DNA of 64,000 nucleotides, taken from NCBI GenBank assembly GCA_958496175.1, contig OY292277.1, forward strand, positions 52,091,050 through 52,155,049, given 5' to 3'. Each line of letters opens with the position of its first letter. The stretch's first letter is position 1. The notes beneath the pieces were generated by a model. It saw only the letters and a list, made by a program, of their open reading frames with translations, was not told where the DNA came from and made no database searches. The DNA is from Sisyra terminalis. Taxonomy: Eukaryota > Arthropoda > Insecta > Neuroptera > Sisyridae. Positions 35,576 to 47,333 of the stretch are shown here, in pieces. A program made the position numbers and the translations under genes.

Positions 35576-35848
35576 TTTTTTTTTCACTAGTTTAACTATT
35601 TGCAAAATAGTTTGCGTTATTGTTGAGTTCATTAAGGGTTCGTAGGAATGGCACTTGACTTGGGTCACTACTCAACAGTAGACCCACTGTGTTTTTGATG
35701 GTACTCTCGTTATTGGTACCAAATTCGCACTAGATGTCGGTAGTATTAATCATTTGAAATCAGGAGGTCTCCATGATGATTCCTTTTAAGGTGCCTTTGT
35801 TCTCTGGGTGGAGGAAGATCTTCAATGGTGTTTGAAAGAAGTAGGTTA
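35576..35848 (-). mobile_element. Retroposon insertion with poly(A) tail and perfect 14-bp TSD
   Basis: On the minus strand a body of about 264 bp ends in an A10 tail and is bracketed by the 14-bp repeat ACTTTAGGTGCAAT (plus-strand 35562-35575 and 35849-35862). The body is much less AT-rich than its flanks. It reads in one frame, interrupted by two stops, through LKIFLHPENKGTLKGII, then CEFGTNNESTIKNTVG and SSDPSQVPFLRTLNEL. Another frame gives PPPREQRHLKRNHHGDLL, reminiscent of a LINE RT C-terminus. It is therefore either a truncated LINE end plus 3' UTR or a processed mRNA copy; the two cannot be separated here. Confidence 0.85.
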
Positions 35849-36250
35849 ACTTTAGGTGCAATGTACCATAAAAATTGACTCTAAAAAATCCTAAACCAAG
35901 GCCTGGTATTTTTACTTCAGTATAGGTAGGCTTTATCTCTATGATAATTATCTATTAGATAAAATTTTATCTGTAAGATAAATCAAAACTGTATTTCCAA
36001 CCAAAACAAACCTCCGGTTAGTTATTTGCATGGTATGTTATAAAAAATAATAGAACAGTAATGACAGTTTATGGATAAGCCAGTGTAGGAAACAATATAA
36101 TCATAAACACAGACAAGTTGATATTGATATCAAAGGCGTTAGAAAGAGACACCATTCTTGTGTAAAAAAATGAAGTTTTGTAGTTGTCTCTTATACTGAA
36201 TTTGAAATATAAAAATAGTCGTTCTGCAAATTAATAACATATAATTTAGA

Positions 36251-36337
36251 ATGTCTAACAAAGTTAAGAAAAAACGAACCCCAGCTCCAAATTTCAATAA
36301 TGAAGAAGTCCATTTGTTGAATTATATAATTAGATAA
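36251..36337 (+). pseudogene. Harbinger Myb/SANT-like protein, N-terminal relic
   Basis: An ATG opens a 28-codon frame with a basic start (MSNKVKKKRTPAPNF) followed by NNEEVHLLNYIIR, the typical first helix of a Myb/SANT-like DNA-binding domain of Harbinger accessory proteins. It ends at an in-frame TAA, and the downstream sequence is lysine-rich but broken. In intact elements this protein works with the transposase in nuclear import and terminal-repeat binding. Only the first part survives here, so it is non-functional. Confidence 0.6.
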
Positions 36338-36549
36338 AATTTTAGACCTTAGAACCGAACTTTTAATGAATCAAATTCATAATATTAGTCAAAATGATAA
36401 GAGGGCAGAAAAAATGCATCCTAAGAAAATGAAACTTATGGATATTGAAATTTCTATTAAAAAAAAACAACCAAAAAATGCATAATTTTATACAACTTTT
36501 ATTAAATAGCACATTTTTATTTTCATAATACAAATATATATTTATTTTA

Positions 36550-36939
36550 TTATTTCTTGTTAAACGTTTTATTGATGCAATAAATTCCTAGAATAATCAA
36601 TAAAAGGTCTGCGGAATAATCATTATGAATTTTAACATTTCTTTCCTGTTCTTCTGGAAGAATATTGTCTCCCATGTCCGAATTCTCATCGGTGTCAAAA
36701 CTTTCTTCCATTCGGTCTATCGTTATATTGTGTAGTACTGCACATTTTTCTTCAATTTGTTATAATATAAATTCGACCGTAATTTTTGAAAAATGAAATC
36801 TTTGAAAAAAATAATGGTCTGTCCATTTCTTAAGATGATCAATTCTTGGCCATACATTATATTGTTGTTGAGGATTTATATTTTCTATAAGTTAAATCAA
36901 TTCTTCCTCAGGGTCATTGAGCAATTCCAAATCATCCAT
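36550..36939 (-). pseudogene. Harbinger transposase, internally deleted
   Basis: Reading from an ATG at 36939 down to a TAA at 36550-36552 gives about 129 codons with two in-frame stops. The N-terminal part has NDPEEE, NPQQQYNVWPRIDHLKKW, then YFFQRFHFSK and VEFIL-QIEEK, matching the start of HARBI1-type transposases. It then jumps directly to CAVLHNITIDRMEES, which belongs at the C-terminal end of the DDE nuclease. The catalytic core of some 200 residues is missing, which marks an internal deletion. It is convergent with the Myb-like relic at 36251-36337. Transposase activity is impossible; any remaining role would be as a non-autonomous substrate. Confidence 0.8.
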
Positions 36940-37372
36940 AGTAATTATTTCCACTTTTATTTATAACTGTAATATATCAACAAAGTAACTGATTAATATT
37001 GTTAATGTATCATTACATGAAATTGATGCTTATTTAATTTACACATAGATAATATATTTGCCTAGTAAATTCGTAAATCTCCAAATAGGTAGAAAATTTT
37101 TGCAATTTCGTAATACAATTTTTCGCCTCACTTAAGTTTGACAGCACTTACTATAATGAGAAACAATAAGAAGGCGATATATGTTCTATCTATTAAATAA
37201 AACGGCTATTTGGAAGTCTGAATACTGAATAAACAATCTATGAGAAAGTTTAATTTTATCCTGAAGATATGACTATTTTTATGTGAAAATACGCATGTTT
37301 TCTCTATCTTCCGGTTAAAATTTTATCTGAAAGATAAATGTCACTATCTAGATGTGAAAATACCGGGCCTAA

Positions 37373-38540
37373 GAATTATAAGTTTTGAAAATTCATACTA
37401 GAAGAAAATACTGAAAAAACTATTACAAGGATTCGTTGGTTGGTTGGTAAAGTATTTGATTATTACCTTGGCGCAACACTTGATTCAATTTTTCCAACCA
37501 TTGATGCCAAAAAAAAAAAATGAAACTTCTTTACTAAACGATGAAAGATAAATGGCTCGTTTAAATGCAATTAATGCATGTTTCATTTTAAACGGTACAG
37601 AGGTTGCAAATTTATGCCAAGTTAATATGTACTTAAGCATAATTATTTCAGAATTTTAAATTGAATGCTGTGTGAAATAATTTTCATAATCGATTCATTA
37701 TTAATACCGACACATACGTAAGCAACGTATAACTACAAACGTGTACGTAGATAATTGATTTTTTTAATTCTCGGTTTGCAAAAATTAAAATTTCATTCAA
37801 GCTTTAATAAAATCGTATCGCAGATAATGAATGTAAATTACTCGAAAAAGGGATAAAGTCTTTTCATTTGTACAAGATAAGCCACCTGATAGAACAAACA
37901 AGAGGAATAAGTACAACATACAGCGGCGACGATAATGTGGCACGGCAATTTCGCGCCGTGCAAAAATAATAAATTATTAAATTATTAAAGTACTGAGTGC
38001 ACGGTAACCGCAACCCCTGTATGTGAGACCTTGCGATTTACACCAATAAATCACAATTATCAACCCTCTAGTACAAACGAAATCCATGCCATATAACCAA
38101 CACCCCCTAATTTACACTCGGCCCACACCACTATAACATTCTGTTTCACATTTAGATAGCAATAGTGATTCATCATGAACGAATGATTCAGTTGTTAAGA
38201 GCGGTGCGGAAATCTTATTGTGAAACTTGGATTCAGGGGGGTCGTGCACAAATCCGGGGGATTACAATGAAAATCAAGCCGGCTGCACCTTGCACCGTTG
38301 CGGCCGATGTGTGTCCTGTTGGCTTCTGTGCCATGCCAACAGATCAAAATAATAAGCAGAACAATGAAATGATTTATAATATCTGGTCGAGGTCGAAATT
38401 CATATTTATTTCTGGATCTATATATAAAAAGGGGAGCTTAAAACCTCATAAGCAGACAATAAAAGCAAATTATAGACTTTGAATCTTTTTCACCCCAAAA
38501 ATATAAGTAAATACATGTTTAAGTATCGTTTTTTAAGTGC
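37373..38540. other. Non-coding, with a less AT-rich patch near its end
   Basis: No gene is confirmed outside the possible exon listed separately. The stretch 37920-38150 is less AT-rich, with CAGCGGCGACGAT and GGCACGGCAATTTCGCGCCGTGC, the latter containing GGC-GCC palindromic parts. Confidence 0.4.
38165..38482 (+). other. Candidate host exon, unrecognised
   Basis: The frame of about 105 codons has a middle section (about 38195-38345) with clearly higher GC and non-AT-driven codons, encoding SYCETWIQGGRAQIRG and then MKIKPAAPCTVAADVCPVGF. An ATG at 38269 starts the cysteine-containing part. A TTCAG at about 38236 could serve as a splice acceptor, giving a terminal or internal exon. No GT donor is obvious after the GC-rich part. 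No family is recognised. It stands out from its surroundings by composition only; it may be a conserved exon or an old gene fragment. Confidence 0.3.
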
Positions 38541-38569
38541 AGTAGGTAATTCCTGCAACTTCACCTGCG

Positions 38570-40385
38570 TGACATCTCATAATTGGGGCGTTTCACGTGA
38601 AGCGGACAGCGAAAAAAAATTGATGTTCTGAAATTTGTTCATATTTGGCATAATTGTACTTCTAAAAAGTATAAATGTGGTTAAAAATATGTTTTTCGAA
38701 TGATGATTATTTGCCAAGTAATACGCTTCTAAAGAATTGTCGTTTTTGAAATTCGTATTTTTTGAAAAAAAAAATTCGAATTAAAAATGTTTTTATTTGA
38801 AATATTAAATACGGGGGTTTAAATAGAAAATTAACTGTTCTTTCTAAATAAAAAATAAAACTGGACATTTTTTTTTTAATACACAAAACCGGAAATAGAC
38901 TTTTCAACTCATAATTTTAGTAACTTCGACCATTTTGATTATTTTTTTTTATTTCAAAATATAGAATAAAGTACACTTATGATACACCAGAAGTTCCATA
39001 ATGGGATCTGCAATAGTTTAGGAGATAGATGCATTAAATAGATGCATATATAGGATATATTGCGGTCCAATTTATGTAGTATGATTTTATATAATAATAT
39101 ATAAAAATCATACCATAAACATAAATTTGAACAGAAGTACAAACAAAAATATTCGTGACGTATTGCCCAGATACGTATTTCGATTGCCAAGCAATCTTCC
39201 TTAGTGGTCATCAAGTAGTTTGGATCACTCCGCAACTGCTTTGTGATGAATCATCACAAAGCAGTGAATCATCACAATCATCATCACAGTGAATCATCAC
39301 AAAGCAGTTACGGAGTGATCCAAACTACTTGATGACCACTGGGGAAGATTGCTTGGCAATCGAAATACGTATCTGGGCAATACGTCACGAATATTTTTGT
39401 TTGGACTTCTGTTCAAATTTATGTTTATGATATGATTTTTATGTATTATTATATAAAATCATACTACATAAATTAGACCGCAATAGATCCTTTATATTGT
39501 ATACACAGTATAACTGTTCAAAGTCAGCGAAAAAATCTTATACTGATTAGGAAGCAATAGTTTAAAATAAATTTCTTGATAAATTTCATTTCCTCTCAAT
39601 TTTCCAAGTGATCGTACCCTTTCCACAATATATTTGTACAAAATATATTCTCTCCTCTCTTCGATAAAATAATTAGAACAATTTTGTGCAAACATGCAGT
39701 AGAAGGGGTACGATCACTTGGAAAATTGAGGGGAAATGAAATTTCTCACGATATTTATTTTAAACTATTGCTTTCTATTTATATCTTTTTCAATCCGTAC
39801 TATTTTAATTTGAATAATAATTACCCCACAACATTTTTAGAGCTTTAAATACGCTAGACAGTAGACCTAAGGAAGCTTGGGAACGACGCTAAGGACGACA
39901 CGAATGTAGCTTAATGCATCTATCTCCTAAGGTATTGCAGATTCTATTATGAAATTTCTGGTGTATCATAAGTGTACTTTAGGCTACATTTTGAAATAAA
40001 AAAATAAAAAATCAAAATGGTTGAAATTACTAAAATTCTGATTAGAAAAGTTTACTTCCAGTTTTGTGTACTAAAAAAAAAAATAAAAATGTCCAGTTTT
40101 ATTTTTTATTTAGAAAGAATAGCTAATTTTCTATTTTAACCGCCATATTAAATATTTTTAAAAAAAAATTTTAAAAAGAAAAAATTTGTTCAAAAAATAC
40201 GAATTTTAAAACAACAATTCTTTAGAAGCGTATAACTTGGCAAATAATCATCATTCGAAAACAATATTTTGTGTCCACATTCATACTTACTAGAAGTACA
40301 ATTATGCCAAATATGAACAAATTTCAGATCATCACTTTTTTTCGCTGTCCGCTTCAATGTATGCCCCAATTGTAGCATTTCGACA
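38570..40385. repeat. Compound foldback with three nested or serial inverted repeats
   Basis: The outer arms are A (about 38570-39035) and A' (about 39906-40385). They are inverted copies sharing AAGCGGACAGCG, TTTGGCATAATTGTACTTCT, ATTATTTGCCAAG and AAGTGTACTT landmarks. Inside lies the PLE-like foldback B-B' (39036-39541). After it comes a third inverted pair C-C' (about 39547-39625 and 39697-39775) sharing GTACGATCACTTGG. ORFs of 60-93 codons over the arms are by-products. The series A-B-B'-C-C'-A' suggests successive foldback insertions. No outer TSD was found. Confidence 0.82.
39036..39541. mobile_element. Penelope-like foldback element, second copy
   Basis: The arms at about 39042-39243 and 39299-39510 match the arms of the element at 15611-16056, including the GATTGCTTGGCAATCGAAAT and ACGTATCTGGGCAATACGTC phrases. 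The same AGTCAGCGAAAAAATCTTA tail lies on the right side. The loop between arms is larger here and contains an ATCATCACAAAGCAGT micro-duplication. It sits inside the A-A' foldback. No clean TSD is visible. Confidence 0.78.
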
Positions 40386-42510
40386 ATATTTGAATATAGT
40401 GTAAGAGTAGTACGTGTAAATTTTCTTCACTAAATCTCTTAGTTATGTATTACTTCTTTACTTTGGAAATAACACCACAGTTTGACTGTAAAATTTATTA
40501 CCTAATTTCTTTAATCTTCAATCAATTTAAATTACAATATAAGTATCAAAAAAATTGTTTCCAAAATGTTAACGTTAACTTCTAGAAGTGTAGGAAAGTC
40601 AAAAGTAGGACAATTTAAAATCCCTACGCTGAATTTTATTCCCCAATTGTTCTAAGTATTGAAATTTTCCTTGAGAAGTATATTTATTTAGTGATTTATT
40701 TTTAATAAAATATAGGCTTTATTTTGAGAAAGAATAATTGAAACCCCTGAAAAATAAATTGAAGTAAAACAAACCGACTTCGTTAGAAAAAAAAACAAGA
40801 CTTTCATCTCCATAAACACGAGTAATCCTTTGATAAAACCTGCATCTCAATTTGCAGCACATGCCCAAAACAAAACAATGACACCAACTTGAAAAAGCTC
40901 TTTAAATCTCATTAATATTAAACTAAGCATACAATGTAAAATACGTAAGTAAAAGACAGGAAAATCCATTCGAATGTACGATAGCTACTCGTATGATTGA
41001 AAATTCGATTGAAACACATAAAAGTCTATTTACTCAATCAATTGAATCTGTTTAAGTCGAGTACTTGGTCCAACATTCGTGCCAGTTGTCCGGAAAATGC
41101 ATCGTAATGCTCGAATACGTCTTGCTGACACTTATGTGTTACAAATTCGAAATCCCATCACAATTAGAACCATTTTCACAACCATTTGGTTTAACCAAGA
41201 AAAAAAAAACAGCGATTTCTAAAGTTCTATTACTGAAAATCTTTGGTAATTTCGCCAAAAAAGTTTTATATATTCATGAAATAATTTCCGGTTGTTACTT
41301 CTTTTTTATGAGCTCATTTTTTTTCCTTTATAAAACTTTAAATGTTTGAAATTTTAAACAAGAAATTTCCGTCGTAATCGTCCTACAACCTTTCAATTAC
41401 TTTTTGTTTCGACCAAAAAAAAAAAACCAACTTGTCCAAATTGCTATTAAAATCAATTGATATTTTCGGTGGGTTTCGATACTGAAGCGCAAACAAAGAC
41501 TTTTACCAACTAATTGATTATTATGGCTATTATACAAAATTAACCAGGAAGTTTTATGTTTCGAGGCATATTTAATTTAAATAACATATTAAAAAACATA
41601 ATCCCTCATTGGAATGCCTGCTTTTTGTAGACTCCTCCTCAACGTCGCTTTGCGCTCATTGTTTTTTGTTCAGTTCTCACCGATAAAACCGCCCAACGTT
41701 TGTTCCGAAAGAAAAAAATTAATTCAAATCATTAAAAATTCTCTAATAAACAATAATGTTGATGCATTTAATATATATATACTATGCGATACACTTGTAC
41801 AATGGCGATATGAAAATTTCCTAATGAATAATTTAAAGAATATGATGGCGGTTGGTCACAAACGACTGAACGTAACGAACTGCATACATCCGTTCTTGAA
41901 AAAGAACCAAGAGAAATAATAAAAAATCATATCTTTGTGTAATAACCAAATTAAAACAGTCATTATGCCACGTTTATATCATCATTAGAATATTTCATCC
42001 CTCATTCGCGCGACGCGCATCCCTCATGTCACAAAACACATGGCCCCGTCGCCATACTTAATTATGTCATATTTTATACAATGTTAATTATTATGACGCC
42101 TTTGTAAACGCTGATATAGATATATTAGAGTATACTATCACTATATTGGAGTTATATTGCTTAAGCAATAAGAAGTTATTTAGCACGCAGTCGGATTAGA
42201 TGTGATAACGAGGGTGACGTCATACTTTTGGTATTACGGGCCATGAAAACGCGTGTTATGCATGTGGCGTATTTCATAATTTAATTAGATGTTTTGTAAT
42301 TAGGTTTCACACCAATTTCTCTTCCAGACCAATAAGGTTCTTAATTCAAACTCAAAAACCTCTATCCATAAAATCCTATGTCTGTTTTTTTTTTGTCTAA
42401 GAGCTTACTAATAACTAAGGTAGGTACTATTACCCTTAACGTTGTAATAAATTATAGCAGTGACGATAATTTTTTTTTATTCTTATTTTAATAAAAATTG
42501 AACACTAGTA
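40386..42510. other. Non-coding stretch
   Basis: There is no confident gene. The frame of about 101 codons at 41614-41919 has a hydrophobic N-terminus and no motif and is not called. The stretch 41990-42300 is less AT-rich, with CGCGCGACGCGCATCC, a TTGCTTAAGCAA palindrome and one TGACGTCA at about 42213; it is a candidate conserved regulatory region. Confidence 0.4.
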
Positions 42511-43300
42511 GTTTTTTTTCTTTTAGGATCAATTATTTTGATCTTTATTGTGGACTTTTGTGTATTTTGCACCAGTTCAGCGGTGTGTCGCTATGGTGGT
42601 GATGTCAGGCAATTGGTCTTTAGCGGCGTTTCAGTAGCTGGAGGAGTCGAACTTCATTCCTCTGTCTTTTGTATTTTTTTTTATTTGTTGTTTGGTTCTT
42701 GCTCTTGTGGTCAAACATCTATTACTTCTTGGAGCTCTTGTGGGAGTTTCCGCTTCAGCCTTCTATGATTTATGGTTTCTCCCAAGCCTAGTTCTACCGC
42801 ACTAGGACAATTTTCTAGGCCGTTTAGGAAGTTCCTTGTGAGTGCAGTTAGAAAGTCTTTTAAGTATGGAACGCTCATTTCATGATGAATTTGGTTGTTT
42901 CTCACATACCATGGAGCTTTGGTGATAATCCTCAAGACTCTATTTTGGAACACCTGTAGCTCATTGTGATTTTTCTTTGAGGATGGAAGCCAGACTGCGT
43001 AAGAGTATGTGAGAAGTGGTCTAATGACTGATTTGTATATCATCAGTGAGCATTCCATACTTAGACGAGACCTTCTGTTGATAAGTGGGTATAGTTGGAT
43101 GACTCAAATTTGGCTTCTCTGATTTTATCTGAGATATGGTTTTGCCAGGTTAATTTCGAGTCCAGAAGTATACCCAGATATTTAACAGGCGTTTTTTTCT
43201 CACACCACGGAATTTCCATGTGATCCAACACGATGGGCTCCAATTGGTTGGAAAAACGTCTTAGATTGATCTTGAAAGTAATCAACTTAAGAATAAATAT
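42511..43300 (-). pseudogene. Jockey-type LINE relic, RT C-terminus and 3' UTR
   Basis: On the minus strand the relic opens at ITFKINLRRFSNQLEP. It continues through IPWCEKKTPVKYLGI and LDSKLTWQNHI (the KYLG zone), frameshifts near 43060-43090, then reads SVIRPLLTYSYAVW and NRVLRIITKAPWYVRN and ends with LKRKLPQELQEVID. A 3' UTR with a GCCTGACATCACCACC phrase, an AATAAA and a poly(A) tail (poly(T) at 42511-42518) follows. Sequence differs from the LINE at 6728-8707, so this is a separate Jockey-type family. The catalytic palm is absent because of 5' truncation near 43300. No clear TSD. Confidence 0.88.
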
Positions 43301-46300
43301 AGAAAAAAAAAACCAAAAAAAAAATTTGTTTATGTTTCCTTAGACTAACAATTATGAAAATAATATGTTTTGCTATTATATGTGGCCTATTTTTATTGAA
43401 GTTTTGTGAAAAAAAATTGGTGAAACACTTCGAAAAAAAATAAAACTGAGGTATACTATTAGGCGTAAATCACATTTAATTTTTTTTCAAGGTGTTGCAC
43501 CATTTTTTTTTTGACGCAATTTTTATGAGTTATGGTGCTTATGTAGAAGCATAAAACATTTTTTTTTCGTGACTGTCATTTTCAGAGAAAGCATAAAAAA
43601 AATTATTTCATTTGTTTTTTATATTTTTTTGGTATAATTTTTTTTCTAAAAATTTCAAAAAAATACATGATATACTCTGTAAATTAGTCTACAACCTCGC
43701 GTTAGTTTCATATTTCTAGCTTAATTAGTTTTTGAGATATATAACTTTAAAAAATAGCTATGTGGGGGGACATTTTTGCCCATATCGCAAGGTCAAAGAG
43801 GAATTTGGTCACGAAAAGTATATAAACTGTGTTTGTCTATCAAGCCGATATTTTAACATAAATTTCGACATAGGTTCCTATTTGGGGGCCAATTCGCCAT
43901 GTGGACCCTGCTAGACTCTTTAGTGTTACAGCTATCAATTACTCTGTACTTATTAATTTTTTGAAATAAATGCCTCAAATTCACAAATACCATTTTCAAT
44001 ATAAAACTTTATGTGCCAAAATAAGAAACTCCTTTTTTTGTTGGTCAATGAAAATACGCTATCTATTAGAAGACATTAGAAGTGAAACTTTCCTTTAAGT
44101 TGGAAAAATAATTTTCTTCTCGTTGCTTCTTTTCTTAGAAACTTATCATTTTATGGATGAACTTTTTATTTTAATTTTTAAGTAAATAAACCTCCACATA
44201 CAAATTGATAATAATCGACTTCATATGATTAACCCCGTTCCTCGTTTTCCGCTGATAAAATAATAAAAATATACACAGTAATTGAAGCCACGTGTATGTA
44301 ACCGTATCACACAATAAAAACTACGTTCATATCCCTTTTAAAAGAATTTAAATTCCCATTAAAATCCACCCCGACAACCTAGTTCCCAGTCGTGAAAAAG
44401 CTCCCAATCGCCACCCTTGGAATTGCCACAATGAAAAAATTTATGCAACACTAACATTTTTCTTGGCATTATGTCCATTAAGAACAACATCTGGCAGATA
44501 ATAAGGAAAAACATTACTGTCTATAAAAACGCATTTTTTAAAAGAAAGATTGTCGGTAGCGCGCTATACTGTTTTTGTAGCCAACATTTTATAAAGTAGT
44601 ACATATTTAGATAACGACAGCAACGACATTTCAATGGGGTTGTTTACCCCTAAGTTGAGTGAAAACATAACGAATAGGCAGACACTTAAGCTGATAATGT
44701 CGAGACCACCTCGTCTTTAAAATGTATAAATTGTATAAGATTGATATATATGCATTTTTATAATCTAATTTGCTGCTACACGCAACGTTTAGTTACATTT
44801 TCAAATACATTCAATTCTTCTAATCCCTTCAAATCGTTATTGCAATAAAGGCCTGCGAAAAGAAAAATAATTGTCTCAACAAAGTTTCATGTTTGCATAT
44901 GAAATTGTAAGGGTGTTTTTTTTTTTTGATCAAATAAGTTTTGAAGCGCTTGAACAATTTTTGTTATATTTTCCACGTTAAGAAATTAATTTGATATTAA
45001 CCATTGTTTGTAAATAGGTCGGGGTTCTAAATAAATGGGAAATTATTTTAACGTTTTATATCAAGATTAATGAAGTTCTTTTGAATGAAATCGAAATTAG
45101 TTTGAACTCTTAATTGATTTCAATCTGCAAAGCTTACTAAAAGAAAAATTTAAGGGGATGGAAGAAATAATTACAAATTGATATATTAATAATTAAAATT
45201 TTCATGCTGAGTATAGTGAAAAATACTTACAATTTTAATTTTATATGAAACTAATGGTTAGTATAAAGTACTTAGGGAACAAAACAATTACTTAAAAATA
45301 AGAATAAGATGAGTTATTCCCATCAAAACTCTCCGAAAGTATAGCTAAATCGATTATGAAAGAATTCTACTTCAAGTAGATATTAACGCTGGAAAATGCA
45401 CTACAATTTTATTTGCAATTTTACACGAAGAAACTTTCAGAGTGATGCAGTTTTCTAAAATATTTTTTCTTCAAATATCAATTGATAACGAAATAATTGA
45501 AATTAGATAATTTGAAGTAATATACTAAGCTAGACTTCAGAATAATCAAGGATTACTTCCACGTTACTTCAAATCGATCTTTTCCTTCATTTTCTGTGTT
45601 CCAGTTGGTATTCTCAAAATATATTATTTAAAAATTATAGTTTAAATAAATAGTTAATAGTTAGTCAAATTGGTATATACATTAAGGCATCAAATTTTGA
45701 TCGTTTACAAAAAAAAAAATATTTATACTTTAAACTAATTTCTACATAAAATACATTGCAAACCATGGCTGGATTTTTGAATTTCATTCCCTGAATGTTC
45801 AAATTAAAAGCTTATTAAAGTGCTCATTTTTTGAATTTCGAAGTTTAACTTTTTCTTGAGAGTTCCAAGTCTTCATCATCTTAAATGTCTGATTAGGTCT
45901 AACACCTACTGAAAAAAAAAAAATTGAAATTCATTCTTAAAAATATTAAAATAAGGGGTTGCATTTAATTGTCAAAATCCTGTATTTTTTAGAGAATAAG
46001 CTTTGGTGTTTCTGTAACCAAATATAGAAGCATTTTTCCATTGAGGGAAATATAGTGATTTAAGTAGATTTACAAATTAACTCCCAAAGATCGTACATGT
46101 TACCTTTACCTGGCGTAGAAAAATATGATCTCCTGTAACTATCAAAGATTTGAAGTTGCCACAAAAGAATTTACTTTTTTAGAAGACTTACATGACCAAA
46201 AAAAGGTTCTTAAATAAGAAATTTAGAAGAATGTTTTGAATGTTCAAGAAATCATATTTGGTGTTACTGAAAAATGAATTCCTGATCTACAAAATTTTAC

Positions 46301-46365
46301 TCTAGCCAGTATGGACATAGTACGGAAACCAGATATGAGGAACTGCTTCTCATTCCTACATAGAA
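43301..46365. other. Non-coding stretch
   Basis: There is no gene. The stretch 43320-43920 is rich in homopolymer runs and has the style of other dispersed non-coding repeats in the window, but no termini were found. The rest is AT-rich with no structure noted. Confidence 0.45.
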
Positions 46366-47331
46366 ATACTCCAGAAATTCCATTAAAAAGCATTGCGACA
46401 AATTATCAATATCTTCTGCTATTTTAATAACAGAAAAGTTTACAAAGACACGAAAACTTTAATGGTAAAGTAGGAGATACAAAGATCTAGCGAAAAATGC
46501 CAAGAAAGACTGTATAAACTTTCTAAGACCATACTGAAGAACATTGAGGCCAAATGAAGATTGTAAAGATTGAATATCTGCTAGTTTTTGCTTACTAAAT
46601 CCTTAGTATAGATTTATCTGCTAATATTTATACTTTTATGCAACATATTAGATTATACCAACTCATTGCATCATGGTAAAGATCGTGCAATATTAGAAGA
46701 CAAAAAAATTCGTGCATAAAATGAAGAAAGGCGAGAATACTGCTTTTTTTCTTTAGCTCTGCAAGATTACCTAGGTACTAGACATGAGCTGGAAAAGATC
46801 CTCAAGAACCCAATTGACTTTTTCTTTAAATAGAAATACAAGAATTGGGAACTAATACTTCAGAAATTCCAGTAAAAAGCATTTCGATAAATCATCAATA
46901 ACTTCTGCTGTGTTAATAACAGAAAAATTTTCAAAGACACGAAAATTCTAACGGTAGAGTAGGAGATACAAAGGCCTAGCAAAAATACCTAGAAGGACTG
47001 TATAAACTGCCAAATAACCTACTGAAGAACATTGAGACCAAAAGAAGATTGTAAAAATGGAATATCTGCTAGTTTTTGCTATCCAAATCACAAGTATGGA
47101 TTTAACCCCCAGGACTTATACTTTTTTGCGACATATTAGATTAGATGCACTTATTGCATCATTGTGAAGATCGTGCAATAAAGGAAGACAAGGAAATCGG
47201 TGCAGAAAATGTTGAGATTAGAGAATATTTCTCCTTCTTCTACTTTATCTCTGCAAGAATACAAAAATTTAGACTTGAGCTGGAAAAGATCCTCAAGGAT
47301 CCAATAAACTAACTCTTTAAATAGAATTACC
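46366..47331. repeat. Tandem duplication, 489-bp period, two copies
   Basis: Copy one is about 46366-46854 and copy two about 46855-47331. Shared blocks include CAGAAATTCCA, TCTGCT-TTAATAACAGAAAA, GTAGGAGATACAAAG, CTGAAGAACATTGAG, ATATCTGCTAGTTTTTGC, GATCGTGCAAT and GAGCTGGAAAAGATCCTCAA. Copies differ at about a tenth or more of positions. No frame is conserved across both, so it is treated as non-coding, though an old duplicated exon cannot be excluded. Confidence 0.85.
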
Positions 47332-47333
47332 AC

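Larger units (their letters stand above)
35900..37369. mobile_element. PIF/Harbinger deletion derivative, about 1.47 kb
   Basis: The inverted termini are GGCCTGGTATTTTTACTTCA on the left and the complement of GGCCCGGTATTTTCACATCT on the right. They extend into TAGATAAAATTTTATCTG-type sub-terminal repeats. Flanking triplets are CAA on the left and TAA on the right, consistent with a TAA target duplication with one substitution. Inside, opposing genes remain as relics: a Myb/SANT-like start on the plus strand and a deleted transposase on the minus strand. This two-gene layout and TWA target are characteristic of PIF/Harbinger. Confidence 0.87.

Noticed and set aside
41614..41919. 101-codon plus-strand ORF
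   Set aside because: No motif and AT-driven codons in the second half; considered chance.
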